Numbered from the stretch's first letter, positions 17,289-30,950 are shown. The stretch is DNA of 64,000 nt from Sporichthya brevicatena (GCF_039525035.1 NZ_BAAAHE010000018.1:1-64000), one strand, 5' to 3'. Made by a program: numbers and translations. The notes: a model not told the origin generated them from the letters alone.

Positions 17289-18068
17289 GTGACGACGCCT
17301 TCCGCACTCCACGTCGACCGCGGTGGGTCCGGTGCCCCCACCCTCCTGCTCCTGCACGGCATGGGAGGGTCCGGCGCCCTGTGGAACCCGCTGGCCGAGC
17401 ACCTCGCGAAGGTCTGGCCCGGGTCGTGGGTCGCCCCCGACCTCCCCGGCCACGGCCGCTCGGGCCCGGACCCCGAGGGCGAGTACACCTACGACTCGCT
17501 CGCGGCCGCCGCGGCGGGCGTCCTCTCCCCCGGCAGCCGCGTGGCCGTCCTCGGCCACTCGCTCGGCGGGGCGATCGGACTCGCCCTGGCGGCGGGCGAC
17601 TACGGCGTCACCGTCAGCGGGGTCGTCGGCGTCGGCATCAAGGTGCGCTGGACCGAGCAGGAACTTGCCGGCGTCCAGGCGCTCGCCGCCCGTGGGGCGC
17701 AGGTGTGCGCGACGCGGGAGGAGGCGGCCGAGCGTGCGGTGAAGGCCGCGGGTGTCGCGGGGTTGTTCCCCCTCGACGCGCCGGAGGTCGACTCCCTGGT
17801 GCACCCGGTCCGCGACGCGTGGCGGCTCGGGTTCGACCTGCGCGTGCTGACCGTGGGCGCCCCCGACATGACGGGGTGGCTGGCGACGACCGCCGAGCGC
17901 GGCGTCCCGGTCACGCTGGCCGCGGGCGAAGGTGACCCCATGTCGCCGCGCGAGCACCTGGCGGAGTTGGTGGCGGAGCCGGTCATCCTGCCCGGTCTGG
18001 GGCACAGCGCCCACGTCGCCGACCCGGCTGCCCTGCTTCCCCTCGTGGAGCGCCTGACCGGGAGCTGA
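17289..18068 (+). CDS. Alpha/beta hydrolase
   Basis: A 259-residue hydrolase. It has the oxyanion loop [16 protein letters not shown], the nucleophile elbow GHSLGG, and a C-terminal LGHSAH with the catalytic His; the acid is probably the Asp in AGEGDPM. Substrate unknown: members include esterases, haloperoxidase-like and lactone hydrolases. The GTG at 17289 starts the conserved fold. It is divergent from furA, sharing the intergenic region with the FurA operator, so weak co-regulation is possible. Confidence 0.9.
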   Translation: MTTPSALHVDRGGSGAPTLLLLHGMGGSGALWNPLAEHLAKVWPGSWVAPDLPGHGRSGPDPEGEYTYDSLAAAAAGVLSPGSRVAVLGHSLGGAIGLALAAGDYGVTVSGVVGVGIKVRWTEQELAGVQALAARGAQVCATREEAAERAVKAAGVAGLFPLDAPEVDSLVHPVRDAWRLGFDLRVLTVGAPDMTGWLATTAERGVPVTLAAGEGDPMSPREHLAELVAEPVILPGLGHSAHVADPAALLPLVERLTGS

Positions 18069-18121
18069 ACACCCGGCCGTTCCGGGATAGAAGACCCCAC
18101 GACCCGGGTACGTTCCGCGGC

Positions 18122-20005
18122 ATGGTCCTGCCGAGCGTCGTCGTGGTCGACGACGCACCCGAGGTACGCGCTCTCGTGCGGACCGTGCTCGAGGTGTCCG
18201 ACCAGCTGACCGTGGTCGGCGAGGCGGCGGACGGCGCGGCCGCGGTCGACGTCGTGGCCGACCTGCAACCGGATCTGGTGCTGCTCGACGTCTCGATGCC
18301 CCGCATGGACGGCCTTCAGGCCCTTCCCAGGATCCGGGAGGTTTGCCCGACCAGTCGCGTGGTCATGTTCACGGGGTTTGCCGAACAGGGTCTGGCGGAT
18401 CGCGCCCGGTCCCTCGGCGCGGTCGGTTTCCTCGAGAAGTCCGCGTCCCTGACCGACTTGGTGGAGACCTTGCTCGATGCAGTGTCCACCGGTCCGGTGC
18501 CTGTCTCCCCCACCCTGGCGGCGCAGACCGACCGGCTCGACGCCGCCGTGCTCGCCGAACATCTCGAGCGGTTCCGCGAGGTCTTCGAGGACGCTGCGAT
18601 CGGGATGGCGACGATGACGCTCTGCGGGCATCTCGTGCGGGTGAACCGGACGCTCGCCGACCTGGTCGGCCGCTCGGTGAAGGACCTCGTCGGGCTGCGG
18701 TACGACACCCTCGCCGGTGCGGACCTCGTCGCGGAACCCCTGCGCCGGATCCTCGACGGCGAGGACGTCGTCCGCGTCGAGCACGACCTGGTCGGCGGCG
18801 AGCGCAGTGTGGTCGCCACATTCGTCAGCGTGCGCGACTCCCGGAACCGCCCGCTGTACGTGTTCCTCCAGATGCAGGACGTCACGGCGCAGCGCGGGGC
18901 CGAGGAGGAACTGCGCCGGAGCGAGGAACGCTTCCGACTCCTCGTCGACGCCGTGCAGGACTACGCGATTTTCATGCTCACCACTGACGGCATCATCGCG
19001 AGCTGGAACGTCGGGGCGCAGCGGATCAAGGGCTGGGCGGCCGAGGAGATCGTCGGCCGGCACTTCCGGGCGTTCTACCCGCCGGAGCAGCAGGAGTCAC
19101 AGCACCCCGAACGCGAGCTCGAATGGGCAATCCGCGACGGGCGCTACGAGGAAGAGGGCTGGCGCCTGCGCAAGGACGGCTCCCGGTTCTGGGCGAACGT
19201 CGTGATCACCGCGGTGCACGACGCGGACGGTCGGCACATCGGCTTCACCAAGGTGACGCGAGACATGACGGAGCGTCAGGAGATGCTCAACCACCTCGCG
19301 GCCATGAACCGGAAGCTCAAGAACGCCGCCGACCAGCAGGCCGACTTCCTCGCCGTCACGGCTCACGAACTCCGCACGCCGGTCAGTGTGCTGAGCGGGT
19401 CGGCGAAGTTGTTGTCCGAGCACTTCGACGAACTCACCGAGACCGATCGCGCCGAGCTGTTCGAGTCCATGGGCAGCAGCGCGCTGCGGTTGCGCCGTCT
19501 GCTCGACGACCTGCTCACCGCGTCCCGGTTGCAGTCGGGGACGGTCGAGTTCCGGGTCAGCAGCAGCGAGCTCGCGCCCCTGCTCGCCGCCGCCGTCTCC
19601 CGCGCGCAGGGCTCGAACCCGGGAGCGCGCATCACCATGTCGGTTCCGCCGGACCTCGTCGTCGACGTCGACACCGACCGGATCGCGCAGGCGGTGGACA
19701 ACCTGATCGACAACGCGGTCCGGCACGGGACGCCGCCGGTGCAGGTGACGGCCGTGGGCACCGCGGACGGCGTCGAGATCTGCGTGAGCGACGCGGGGGC
19801 CGGCGTCCCGGCCGAACAGCGGTCGCAACTGTTCCAACGGTTCGCCACCGGCCAGCGCCGGACCGGCACCGGTCTCGGGCTGTTCATAGTCCGCGAGCTG
19901 GCCCGGGCGCACGGGGGCGAGGCGCGGTACGAGCCTCCGACCGCGGACCAGCCGTCCGGAGCCTTCGTCCTCGCACTCCCCCGGGTCGACCGTGACGTTG
20001 CCTGA
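18122..20005 (+). CDS. Hybrid signalling protein: receiver-PAS-PAS-histidine kinase
   Basis: A 627-residue soluble protein. The N-terminal receiver domain (about 4-120) has the phosphoacceptor D56 in LLDVSMP and the Lys in LEKSAS. Two PAS domains follow (about 150-260, with VTAQRGAEEEL, and 270-390, with FRLLVDAVQDYAIFMLTTDG). The kinase core has H415 in AHELRTP, the N-box DNLIDNAVRHG and the ATP lid DAGAGVP/GTGLGLFIVREL. The receiver-first order is unusual: most hybrids carry it at the C-terminus. The stop overlaps the next gene by 14 bases. It probably signals through the adjacent receiver/HATPase protein and the SpoIIE phosphatase. No membrane segment is seen, so the signal is intracellular. 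Confidence 0.92.
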   Translation: MVLPSVVVVDDAPEVRALVRTVLEVSDQLTVVGEAADGAAAVDVVADLQPDLVLLDVSMPRMDGLQALPRIREVCPTSRVVMFTGFAEQGLADRARSLGAVGFLEKSASLTDLVETLLDAVSTGPVPVSPTLAAQTDRLDAAVLAEHLERFREVFEDAAIGMATMTLCGHLVRVNRTLADLVGRSVKDLVGLRYDTLAGADLVAEPLRRILDGEDVVRVEHDLVGGERSVVATFVSVRDSRNRPLYVFLQMQDVTAQRGAEEELRRSEERFRLLVDAVQDYAIFMLTTDGIIASWNVGAQRIKGWAAEEIVGRHFRAFYPPEQQESQHPERELEWAIRDGRYEEEGWRLRKDGSRFWANVVITAVHDADGRHIGFTKVTRDMTERQEMLNHLAAMNRKLKNAADQQADFLAVTAHELRTPVSVLSGSAKLLSEHFDELTETDRAELFESMGSSALRLRRLLDDLLTASRLQSGTVEFRVSSSELAPLLAAAVSRAQGSNPGARITMSVPPDLVVDVDTDRIAQAVDNLIDNAVRHGTPPVQVTAVGTADGVEICVSDAGAGVPAEQRSQLFQRFATGQRRTGTGLGLFIVRELARAHGGEARYEPPTADQPSGAFVLALPRVDRDVA

Positions 20006-20771
20006 GGCCCCGTCACCCATCCGGGTCGTTCTGGTCGACGACGCCCCGGACATTCGTCGGCTGCTGCGGATCTCCCTCCGCACGTACGGTGGCTTCGAAG
20101 TCGTGGGGGAGGCGGGCAACGGCGCCGAAGCGGTGGCGCTCGCGCGTGCACTCCGACCCGACGTCGTCGTGCTCGACCTCGGTCTGCCGGACATCGCCGG
20201 ACAGGAGGTGCTGATCCAGATCCGCGCCTCGGTGCCGGAGACCAAGGTCGTCATCTTCTCGGGCCTCGAGAACGTCGACCGCGCCTGGCTCGTCGAGCAC
20301 GCCGCCGGGTTCGTCCTCAAGCACACCGACCTCGAGTACCTGATCAAGCTGCTCGAGTCCGTCGGTCGCCAGGAGTCACGCCGGCAGGCCCAATTCACGC
20401 TCGAGCCGCAGCTGCGGTGCGTCGCGGCCGCGCGCCGGTTCCTGTTCCGGACCCTGAGCGACTGGGAGGTCACCGAGCTCTACGGTGACTCGGTGATCGT
20501 GGTCAGCGAACTCGTCACCAACGCGATCACGCACGCCCCGTCCCCGGGCGAGCTCCGCCTGTCGCTGCTGCCCGACGTCCTGCGCGTCGCCGTCACCGAC
20601 GCCGGCACGGGCGCGCCTGAGCCCCGGCACGCGAGTTCCACCCGGGAGGGCGGCCGCGGGCTCTACCTGGTCAACGCGCTGACCTCGGCGTGGGGCATGG
20701 AGCCGCTGCCCGACGGAGGCAAGGTCGTCTGGGCGGAAGTGACCCGCGACGCGGTGGTGCCGGAACCGTGA
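19992..20771 (+). CDS. Response regulator with C-terminal RsbW-like HATPase domain
   Basis: A 259-residue protein. The receiver domain (about 10-125) has D62 as phosphoacceptor (VVLDLGLPD) and K110. It is followed not by a DNA-binding domain but by a short HATPase_c domain (about 140-255) with SELVTNAITHAP and GGRGLYLVNAL, as in RsbW/SpoIIAB-type anti-sigma kinases. Output could therefore be phosphorylation or sequestration of a partner-switching protein. The gene overlaps the upstream kinase gene and, by GTGA, the downstream phosphatase gene, so all three are coupled. Confidence 0.9.
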   Translation: MTLPEAPSPIRVVLVDDAPDIRRLLRISLRTYGGFEVVGEAGNGAEAVALARALRPDVVVLDLGLPDIAGQEVLIQIRASVPETKVVIFSGLENVDRAWLVEHAAGFVLKHTDLEYLIKLLESVGRQESRRQAQFTLEPQLRCVAAARRFLFRTLSDWEVTELYGDSVIVVSELVTNAITHAPSPGELRLSLLPDVLRVAVTDAGTGAPEPRHASSTREGGRGLYLVNALTSAWGMEPLPDGGKVVWAEVTRDAVVPEP

Positions 20772-21579
20772 GCGGGTCCGAGCACCTGTCAGCACTCGAG
20801 ACCGCCGAGCTCCTCGCGGAACTGACGGCGAGCAACGCCCGCTTCGCGCAGATCGCGCGGACGCTGCAGCGGAGCCTGCTGCCACCGGTGCTGCCGGCGC
20901 CCGAGGGGCTGGACCTGTGCGGGGTCTTCCACCCATCGCGGGAGGGCCAGGACGTCAGCGGCGACTTCTACGACGTCTTCCCGGCGGGGCGCAGCGACCT
21001 GATGCTCGCGCTCGGCGACGTGTGCGGCAAGGGCGCCGAGGCGGCGGCGATCACGGCCATCGCCCGGCACACGATCCGCGCGGTCGCGCCGGATCTGCGG
21101 TCCCCCGCCCACATCCTGCGCCGGCTGAACGACACGATGCTCGGGCACGACATCGACGAGCGCTTCTGCACGGTGGTGCTCGCGCGCGTCCCCGCATCGT
21201 CGACGGAGTCCGGCTCTCGGTCTGCACGGCCGGCCATCTGCAGCCGGTCGTGGTCCGCGCCGACGGCCGCGTCGAGCGCGTCGGACTGCCGGGGTCGTTG
21301 CTCGGGTTGTTCCCCGACATCCGCCTGCTCGAGGAGACCGTGCAACTGCGGCGCGGCGACATGATCGTGGCGTTCACCGACGGGGTCACCGAGGCCCGCG
21401 ACGGCGACGAGCAGTTCGGCGACCAGCGGACCGAGAAGCTCCTCGCGGCGTCCGCCGGACTGTCGGCGACCGAGACGGCCGGCATCCTGCTGGACGAGGT
21501 GCTGCGGTTCGCCGGCACCAGCGCACGGGACGACATTGCGATCCTGGTGCTGCGCGTCCCGCCTCCCCCACCCGCCTGA
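20768..21579 (+). pseudogene. SpoIIE/RsbU-type PP2C phosphatase, interrupted by a one-base frameshift
   Basis: The gene starts at GTG 20768 (overlapping the previous stop). Frame 2 encodes the coiled N-terminal region, SGDFYDVF, LALGDVCGKGAEAAAITA and ends at ARV. The rest of the domain (TAGHLQPVVV, FTDGVTEARD, SARDDIAILVLRV) continues in frame 1 up to 21579. The break is at the CCCC run 21190-21193; one more C would restore VPRIVDGV. As written, the first frame runs to a false stop at 21364. Metal-binding Asp residues are all present when the two parts are joined. It could be a sequencing error, a recent mutation or a phase-variable tract. The restored protein would be about 270 residues and would remove phosphate from an anti-sigma antagonist. 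Confidence 0.85.
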
Positions 21580-21586
21580 CGTTCCG

Positions 21587-22954
21587 TCAGGTCTCGTAGG
21601 CCTCGAGCGGGTCGCCGACCTCGATACCGCGATCGGTGATCCGGTACCGGCGCACCTCGGGCTCGTGCGCGCTGGCCCGGGTCTTCAGCACGGTGACGGC
21701 GCGTTTGATCCGTGAGTCCGACCGCACGTACTGCAGCAGGATCACGTTGTCGCTCATGTTCGAGACGCCGAGCTCGGAGAGCCGGTTGAGGTGGAACAGG
21801 TCCGGCACCTCCATCGTCAGGAACACGCTGACGCCGCGGGTCGCGCACCGCTGCACGAAGGAGTAGACGTACTCGCGGAAGCGGATGGGATCGGGGGAGG
21901 CGTGCGCGAGGTCGCCGAGGCTGTCGACCATCAGCCGGCTGGCGCCCGTCCGCTCGGCCCGTTCGAGAACGGTGTGCACCCACTCGTCGACGTAGAGGTC
22001 GACGGACGATCGGTAGAGCAGATCGATCTGAGGGTGCGACAGATCCCAACCGAAGCCGGCGGCCGCCCGAGCGAGCTGCGTCGGGTTCTCCTGGAGCGTG
22101 GCGATCAGCCCTCGCTCGCCGGTTTCGGCGCCAGCGACGATGAAGCTCATCCCGAGGACGGTCTTCCCGACCCCGGACGGGCCGGCCGCGAGCGTCGACG
22201 ACCCGGGCCAGTAGCCCCCCGTCATCGAGTCGAGCACCGAGATCCCGGAGGTGAGGCGCTGCTCGCTGAACGGATAGCTGTGCTGGTCCGGGGGGTCGGC
22301 GAGGCGGGGGAAGACGTGGAGTCCGTCCGCGGAGAGGCGGTACCCGTGCTGGCCGGACATGAAGTCGCTGCCGCGCAGCTTGAGGACCTGGAGCATCCGC
22401 ATCTGCCGCTCGGAGCTCATCTCGGAGCTCAGCGAGATGATGGCGTCCGCGACGGCGAACTCGGGCTCGCGGCTGATCTCGTCCGCGTTGTACTCGCCGA
22501 CCCACAGCGCGGCGGCGCCGGTGGCGGACAGCCGGGCCGCGATGTCGTGGAGGAACCAGCGGAAGTCGCTGGGCTCCTGCGCGAAGGCGTGCAACGCCTT
22601 GAAGCTGTCGATGACGATGAGCCCGGGCCGGTGCTCGGCGATGACCGCCTCGAGGCGTTCGACGAACGCCGGCAGCCCCCGCTCGTCGAGGACCCCGCCG
22701 AGGTCCTCGTAGAAGGCGTACTTCCCGACGGCGTCCTCGTCGAAGAACGACAGGCTCCGGCCGTAACGGAGGATCTTCTCCATCGGCTCGGAGACCGTGG
22801 AGACGTAGAGCGAGGGCCGTTCCGGCGTCGCGTTCGCGAACACGATCTGCTGGGCGAGGAGCGTCTTCCCCGTCCCCGGGTCGCCGGTGATCATCGTCAG
22901 CGCGTCGTCCCAGATCCCGCCTCCGAGCACCTGGTCCAACCGGGGGATGGCCAC
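21587..22954 (-). CDS. KaiC-like double-domain ATPase (RecA superfamily)
   Basis: A 455-residue protein with two RecA/KaiC domains. The first Walker A, GDPGTGKT (24-31), has Walker B LIVIDS (112-117); the second, GPSGVGKT (258-265), has a Walker B around RLMVDSLGDL. A duplicated domain is the layout of cyanobacterial KaiC, but KaiA and KaiB are absent here. KaiC-like ATPases outside cyanobacteria take part in signalling or stress responses, and the convergent neighbours are two signalling kinases and a phosphatase. The GTG at 22954 gives a start close to the first fold element. It is convergent with the phosphatase gene, seven bases apart. Confidence 0.93.
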   Translation of the reverse strand: MAIPRLDQVLGGGIWDDALTMITGDPGTGKTLLAQQIVFANATPERPSLYVSTVSEPMEKILRYGRSLSFFDEDAVGKYAFYEDLGGVLDERGLPAFVERLEAVIAEHRPGLIVIDSFKALHAFAQEPSDFRWFLHDIAARLSATGAAALWVGEYNADEISREPEFAVADAIISLSSEMSSERQMRMLQVLKLRGSDFMSGQHGYRLSADGLHVFPRLADPPDQHSYPFSEQRLTSGISVLDSMTGGYWPGSSTLAAGPSGVGKTVLGMSFIVAGAETGERGLIATLQENPTQLARAAAGFGWDLSHPQIDLLYRSSVDLYVDEWVHTVLERAERTGASRLMVDSLGDLAHASPDPIRFREYVYSFVQRCATRGVSVFLTMEVPDLFHLNRLSELGVSNMSDNVILLQYVRSDSRIKRAVTVLKTRASAHEPEVRRYRITDRGIEVGDPLEAYET

Positions 22955-23093
22955 TGGACAGTCGTGCGGACACCGCGTTCCTCCCGTCCTCGCCCCGCGA
23001 CCCTAGCGGCCCCGCGCGGCTCCGCCGGGCCCCTTCCCCGGTCCCGCCCCGTTCACCCACCCGCGGCTGGGGGTGACGAGCGAACGACGTGAG

Positions 23094-23169
23094 TGGTGGA
23101 GACGAGGGGACTTGAACCCCTAACCCCTGCCTTGCAAAGGCAGTGCTCTGCCAGTTGAGCTACGTCCCC
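23094..23169 (-). tRNA. tRNA-Ala (anticodon TGC)
   Basis: A complete cloverleaf on the minus strand: acceptor GGGGACG/CGTCTCC, T-loop GTTCAAGT, anticodon TGC in CTTTGCAAG, discriminator A and encoded CCA (23094-23096). It is paired with tRNA-Ile near gyrA, as in other actinobacteria. Confidence 0.97.
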
Positions 23170-23320
23170 GAGATGCGGGGTCCAGGCTAGCGCCTCAACC
23201 TCTGCGGCGCGTCGCGGCCATCCGGGCCGGAGGATGGGCGCAGACACCCGCAGAAGACACCCGCAGAAGATGCGAACGCCCCCGCCCGGACCGGGCGAGG
23301 GCGTCAGCGTCGGTGGAACG

Positions 23321-23440
23321 TCAGCGCACCGGGTCGGTGGCCTCGGCCCACAGGTCCTGCTCTGCCTTGCCGGCCTTCAGCTTCTTGAACGCCAGCGCAC
23401 CCCCGGCCGCGGCGAGCGCGGCCAGCACGAGCTTCTTCAC
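23321..23440 (-). CDS. DLW-39 family small protein
   Basis: A 39-residue protein, exactly the length that names the family. It has one N-terminal hydrophobic helix (LVLAALAAAGGALAF) and the family signature DLW at residues 30-32 within KAEQDLWAEATDPVR. DLW-39 proteins are conserved in actinobacteria, near the tRNA-Ile/tRNA-Ala and gyrA locus, as here. Function unknown; the helix suggests membrane association. The GTG start is at 23440. Confidence 0.93.
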   Translation of the reverse strand: MKKLVLAALAAAGGALAFKKLKAGKAEQDLWAEATDPVR

Positions 23441-23523
23441 GTCGTTCCCTCGCCTTCGATCGATGGAGAGGGCGCCAGGCTAACGCACGGCCCGACAGCG
23501 GGCGTGACCTGCACCACGCCGAG

Positions 23524-23916
23524 TCAGGCGCCGGCTTCCACGAAGCGCCGGAGACCGTCGAGGGCGTCCGACATCAGCCCGGCCATCATCGAGGCGGCGG
23601 CCTGGGGCTCCACGTCCGCGCCGTAGACGACCAGGGCGCCGTCGCGGTCCTCGAGGACGTCGATGGTGGCCAGGTGCGCCTCGATCGGCAGGCCCGAGCG
23701 GATGGAGTGCTGGAACCGACGGAGCACCTGGTCGTTGGTGACAATCTCCTCGGTGATCACCGGGCCGTTGTGGATCTCGTACTGCCGGGTCGAGCCGCTG
23801 GCCGACGAGCGCGCGATCGCGGGTACCCAGGACGCGACGGCGGCGGCGTCGCTGACGACCTTCCAGACGACATCCGCCGGAGCGGCGATGCGGGTGTGGA
23901 CTCGGACCGAGGTCAT
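23524..23916 (-). CDS. SRPBCC/polyketide cyclase-like protein
   Basis: A 130-residue START-like protein, with the family N-terminus VRVHTRIAAPADVVWKVVSDAAAVASWVPAI and a long C-terminal helix (ALDGLRRFVEA). Such proteins bind small hydrophobic ligands or help cyclise aromatic rings. Nothing in the neighbourhood points to a ligand. Confidence 0.85.
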   Translation of the reverse strand: MTSVRVHTRIAAPADVVWKVVSDAAAVASWVPAIARSSASGSTRQYEIHNGPVITEEIVTNDQVLRRFQHSIRSGLPIEAHLATIDVLEDRDGALVVYGADVEPQAAASMMAGLMSDALDGLRRFVEAGA

Positions 23917-24042
23917 GGCGGGCTTCCCCTGTGTTACCGAACGGTAGGTCTGTTAGCTCCATCCTGCCTCGTGCAGCGCGGACGTGCGTCAGGAACCCCG
24001 TAACGTCGGGGTCTCGACGTCCCGCGAGTCCCGGAGCGAAAG

Positions 24043-24945
24043 ATGGCAGACCAGTTCGAAACGATCGTTTATGCGACCGACGGCCCCGTCGCCACGATCA
24101 CCCTGAACCGTCCTGACGAGCTCAACACGATCGTCCCGCCGATGCCCGACGAGATCGAGGCGGCGGTGAACCTGGCCGCCCGGGACCGCGCGGTGAAGGT
24201 GATCGTCCTGCGGGGCGCCGGCCGCGCGTTCTGCGCCGGTTTCGACTTCGGCGACGGGTTCCACCAGTGGGACGAGGTGCTCTACACCGACGGCAAGTGG
24301 GACCCCGGCAAGGAGCTCGTCACCAACAGCTCCCCGACGCTCGGGTTCGTCCCGAAGTTCATGAGCCTGTGGCACAGCCCCAAGCCGGTGATCGCGGCCG
24401 TCCACGGCTGGTGCGTGGGCGGCGGGAGCGAGCTCGCCCTGTGCGCCGACATCGTCGTCATGAGCGAGGACGCCCGGATCGGGACCCCGTACTCCCGGAT
24501 GTGGGGCTGCCACCTCGCCGGCATGTGGATCTATCGGCTCGGGCTGGCCCACGCAAAGGAGCTGGCGCTCACCGGCCGGGCGCTGTCCGGCGTCGAGGCC
24601 AAGGCCCTCGGCCTGGTCAACGACGCCGTCCCGTTCGAGCGCCTGGAGGAGACGGTCTTCGCCCTCGCCGACCGGCTGGTCACGATCCCCCAGTCCCAAC
24701 TCACCGCGATGAAGACGGTCGTCAACCAGGCCTACATGAACATGGGCCTGGGGAGCACCCAGCTGCTCGGGACGATGCTCGACGGGATGCTCCGGAACAC
24801 CCCGGACGCGCTCGAGTTCATCCGCCTCGCGGAGCAGGAGGGCGCGTCGGCGGCCGTGGCCCGGCGGGACGCGCCCTTCGGCGACTACTCCCAGGGCGAG
24901 CGGCCGAACCCTGAGAACGTGCTCGACGTGCAGCCGCGCCGCTGA
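24043..24945 (+). CDS. Enoyl-CoA hydratase/isomerase family protein
   Basis: A 300-residue crotonase-fold protein with the CoA-binding and oxyanion motifs RGAGRAFCAGFDFG and HGWCVGGGSELALCADIV, and the C-terminal GLVNDAVPFERL. Fatty-acid beta-oxidation or a related acyl-CoA step is likely. The Glu pair of canonical hydratases is not clear, because the second motif reads GTPYSRMWGC, so the exact reaction (hydratase, isomerase or other) is open. It is monocistronic, between tRNA genes and DLW-39. Confidence 0.9.
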   Translation: MADQFETIVYATDGPVATITLNRPDELNTIVPPMPDEIEAAVNLAARDRAVKVIVLRGAGRAFCAGFDFGDGFHQWDEVLYTDGKWDPGKELVTNSSPTLGFVPKFMSLWHSPKPVIAAVHGWCVGGGSELALCADIVVMSEDARIGTPYSRMWGCHLAGMWIYRLGLAHAKELALTGRALSGVEAKALGLVNDAVPFERLEETVFALADRLVTIPQSQLTAMKTVVNQAYMNMGLGSTQLLGTMLDGMLRNTPDALEFIRLAEQEGASAAVARRDAPFGDYSQGERPNPENVLDVQPRR

Positions 24946-24977
24946 GCGGCGCGTGGTCCTGCGGGTGAAGCAGTGGG

Positions 24978-25052
24978 TGGGCCTAGGTGGACTTGAACCA
25001 CCGACCTCTTCCTTATCAGGGAAGCGCTCTAACCAAGCTGAGCTATAGGCCC
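24978..25052 (-). tRNA. tRNA-Ile (anticodon GAT)
   Basis: A 75-base cloverleaf on the minus strand: acceptor GGGCCTA/TAGGCCC, anticodon GAT within CTGATAA, T-loop TTCAAGT, discriminator A. The 3' CCA is not encoded (the next bases read CCC). It lies downstream of the gyrase operon. Confidence 0.97.
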
Positions 25053-25078
25053 GGGGACCGGAGAAAGATACCCCAACG

Positions 25079-25117
25079 TCGAAGGCCTCACCCAATCGGA
25101 TCGGGTGAGGCCTTCGA
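25079..25117 (-). terminator. Terminator of the gyrB-gyrA-DUF3566 operon
   Basis: A perfect 15-bp stem (TCGAAGGCCTCACCC, 25079-25093, with 25103-25117) and a nine-base loop, 11 bases after the DUF3566 stop. Confidence 0.8.
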
Positions 25118-25128
25118 TACAGGTTCGG

Positions 25129-26016
25129 TTACTCCTCTTCGGCGAGGGTGACCTCGACGCCGCCGACCAGGTCGGTGGAGATGTTGTACAGGTACGCGCA
25201 CAGCGTGGTGAGCGCCGTGATCATCACGATGTCGACCAGCGCCACGATCGTCGCCATGCCCAGGACGCGAGGCAGGGAGAAGAACGCGACGACGTCGAAG
25301 CCGGACGAGCCCTCCTCGCCGCTGATGTCGTCGACGGTGCTGGCGACGGTCGAGAAGAAGCCCATGAAGTCCAGCAGCAGCCAGAGCAGCGCCACCGCCA
25401 CGAGCAGGATCACGCCGAGCGCGACCGAGAACAGGAACGAGACCTTCATCACCGACCAGGGGTCGATGTTGGCGATCTTGAGGCGAGCGCGACGCACGCG
25501 CGGGGCGCGGAGGGCGTCGCTGCTCTTGGTCCGGCCGAGCCGCGAGCGGGGGATCGGGGCGTCGGACTTCAGCGGCTCCGCCTTCTCCCGCGCCGAGCCG
25601 GCACGGGAGGGGGCGAGCGGGACCTTCTTGACCGGCTTCGCCGGCGGCGCGTCCACCACGGCGGACGCGGCCTTCGCCGGAGCGGACGAACCGGACGAGC
25701 CGCCGTTGGCCGACGCCGAGGCGTTGACCGGGGCGCTCGCGCTGCCGTTCGCCGAGGCCGGGACGCTGACCGGCTCCGCCGGCGTCAGGACCTCGCCGTC
25801 GCTGACCGCCGGAGCGGCCACGATCTCGGGCTCGGTCTTGCGCTTGTCGGCGGTCGCCGTGGCGGCCTTGGCCTCACGCTTCGCTGCCTTGGCCTCGGAC
25901 CTGGACTCGGACCTGGACTCGGAAGCGCCGTCGTCCCCGCCCTTCTTGTCGGCGTCGGACCCACCCCGTCCGATGCCGAAGCGGGACAGCCCCCCGCGGC
26001 CTTCCTTCGAGCTCAT
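25129..26016 (-). CDS. DUF3566 membrane protein
   Basis: A 295-residue protein. The first 170 residues are disordered and rich in Ala, Ser, Lys and Pro, with a SESRSESRSE repeat. The C-terminal DUF3566 domain (about 180-290) has two membrane helices around VSFLFSVALGVILLVAVALLW and MATIVALVDIVMITALTTL. It directly follows gyrA (three bases between gyrA stop and ATG), the standard place for this family (Rv0007 in M. tuberculosis). Role unknown; links to division are discussed for the mycobacterial member. Confidence 0.93.
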   Translation of the reverse strand: MSSKEGRGGLSRFGIGRGGSDADKKGGDDGASESRSESRSEAKAAKREAKAATATADKRKTEPEIVAAPAVSDGEVLTPAEPVSVPASANGSASAPVNASASANGGSSGSSAPAKAASAVVDAPPAKPVKKVPLAPSRAGSAREKAEPLKSDAPIPRSRLGRTKSSDALRAPRVRRARLKIANIDPWSVMKVSFLFSVALGVILLVAVALLWLLLDFMGFFSTVASTVDDISGEEGSSGFDVVAFFSLPRVLGMATIVALVDIVMITALTTLCAYLYNISTDLVGGVEVTLAEEE

Positions 26017-26019
26017 GGC

Positions 26020-30865
<4,846 letters not shown>

Positions 30866-30912
30866 TCAGGACGGGCGGCGCGAAAACGTACGGTCTATAC
30901 CCAGGGAGTTGT

Positions 30913-30936
30913 CCCCAGGTGTGGAAAAACCTGGGG
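30913..30936. other. Hairpin with DnaA-box-like sequences upstream of gyrB
   Basis: An 8-bp stem, CCCCAGGT (30913-30920) with ACCTGGGG (30929-30936), lies between the DUF721 and gyrB genes. TTGTCCCCA (30909-30917) and TGTGGAAAA (30920-30928) each differ from a DnaA box by one base. It may be a terminator for the upstream operon or a DnaA-linked control of gyrB. Confidence 0.4.
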
Positions 30937-30950
30937 GTCACCGGTTCGGC

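Noticed and set aside
22955-23093. Possible small ORF between the KaiC gene and tRNA-Ala
   Set aside because: No start with a ribosome-binding site and no codon signal was seen.
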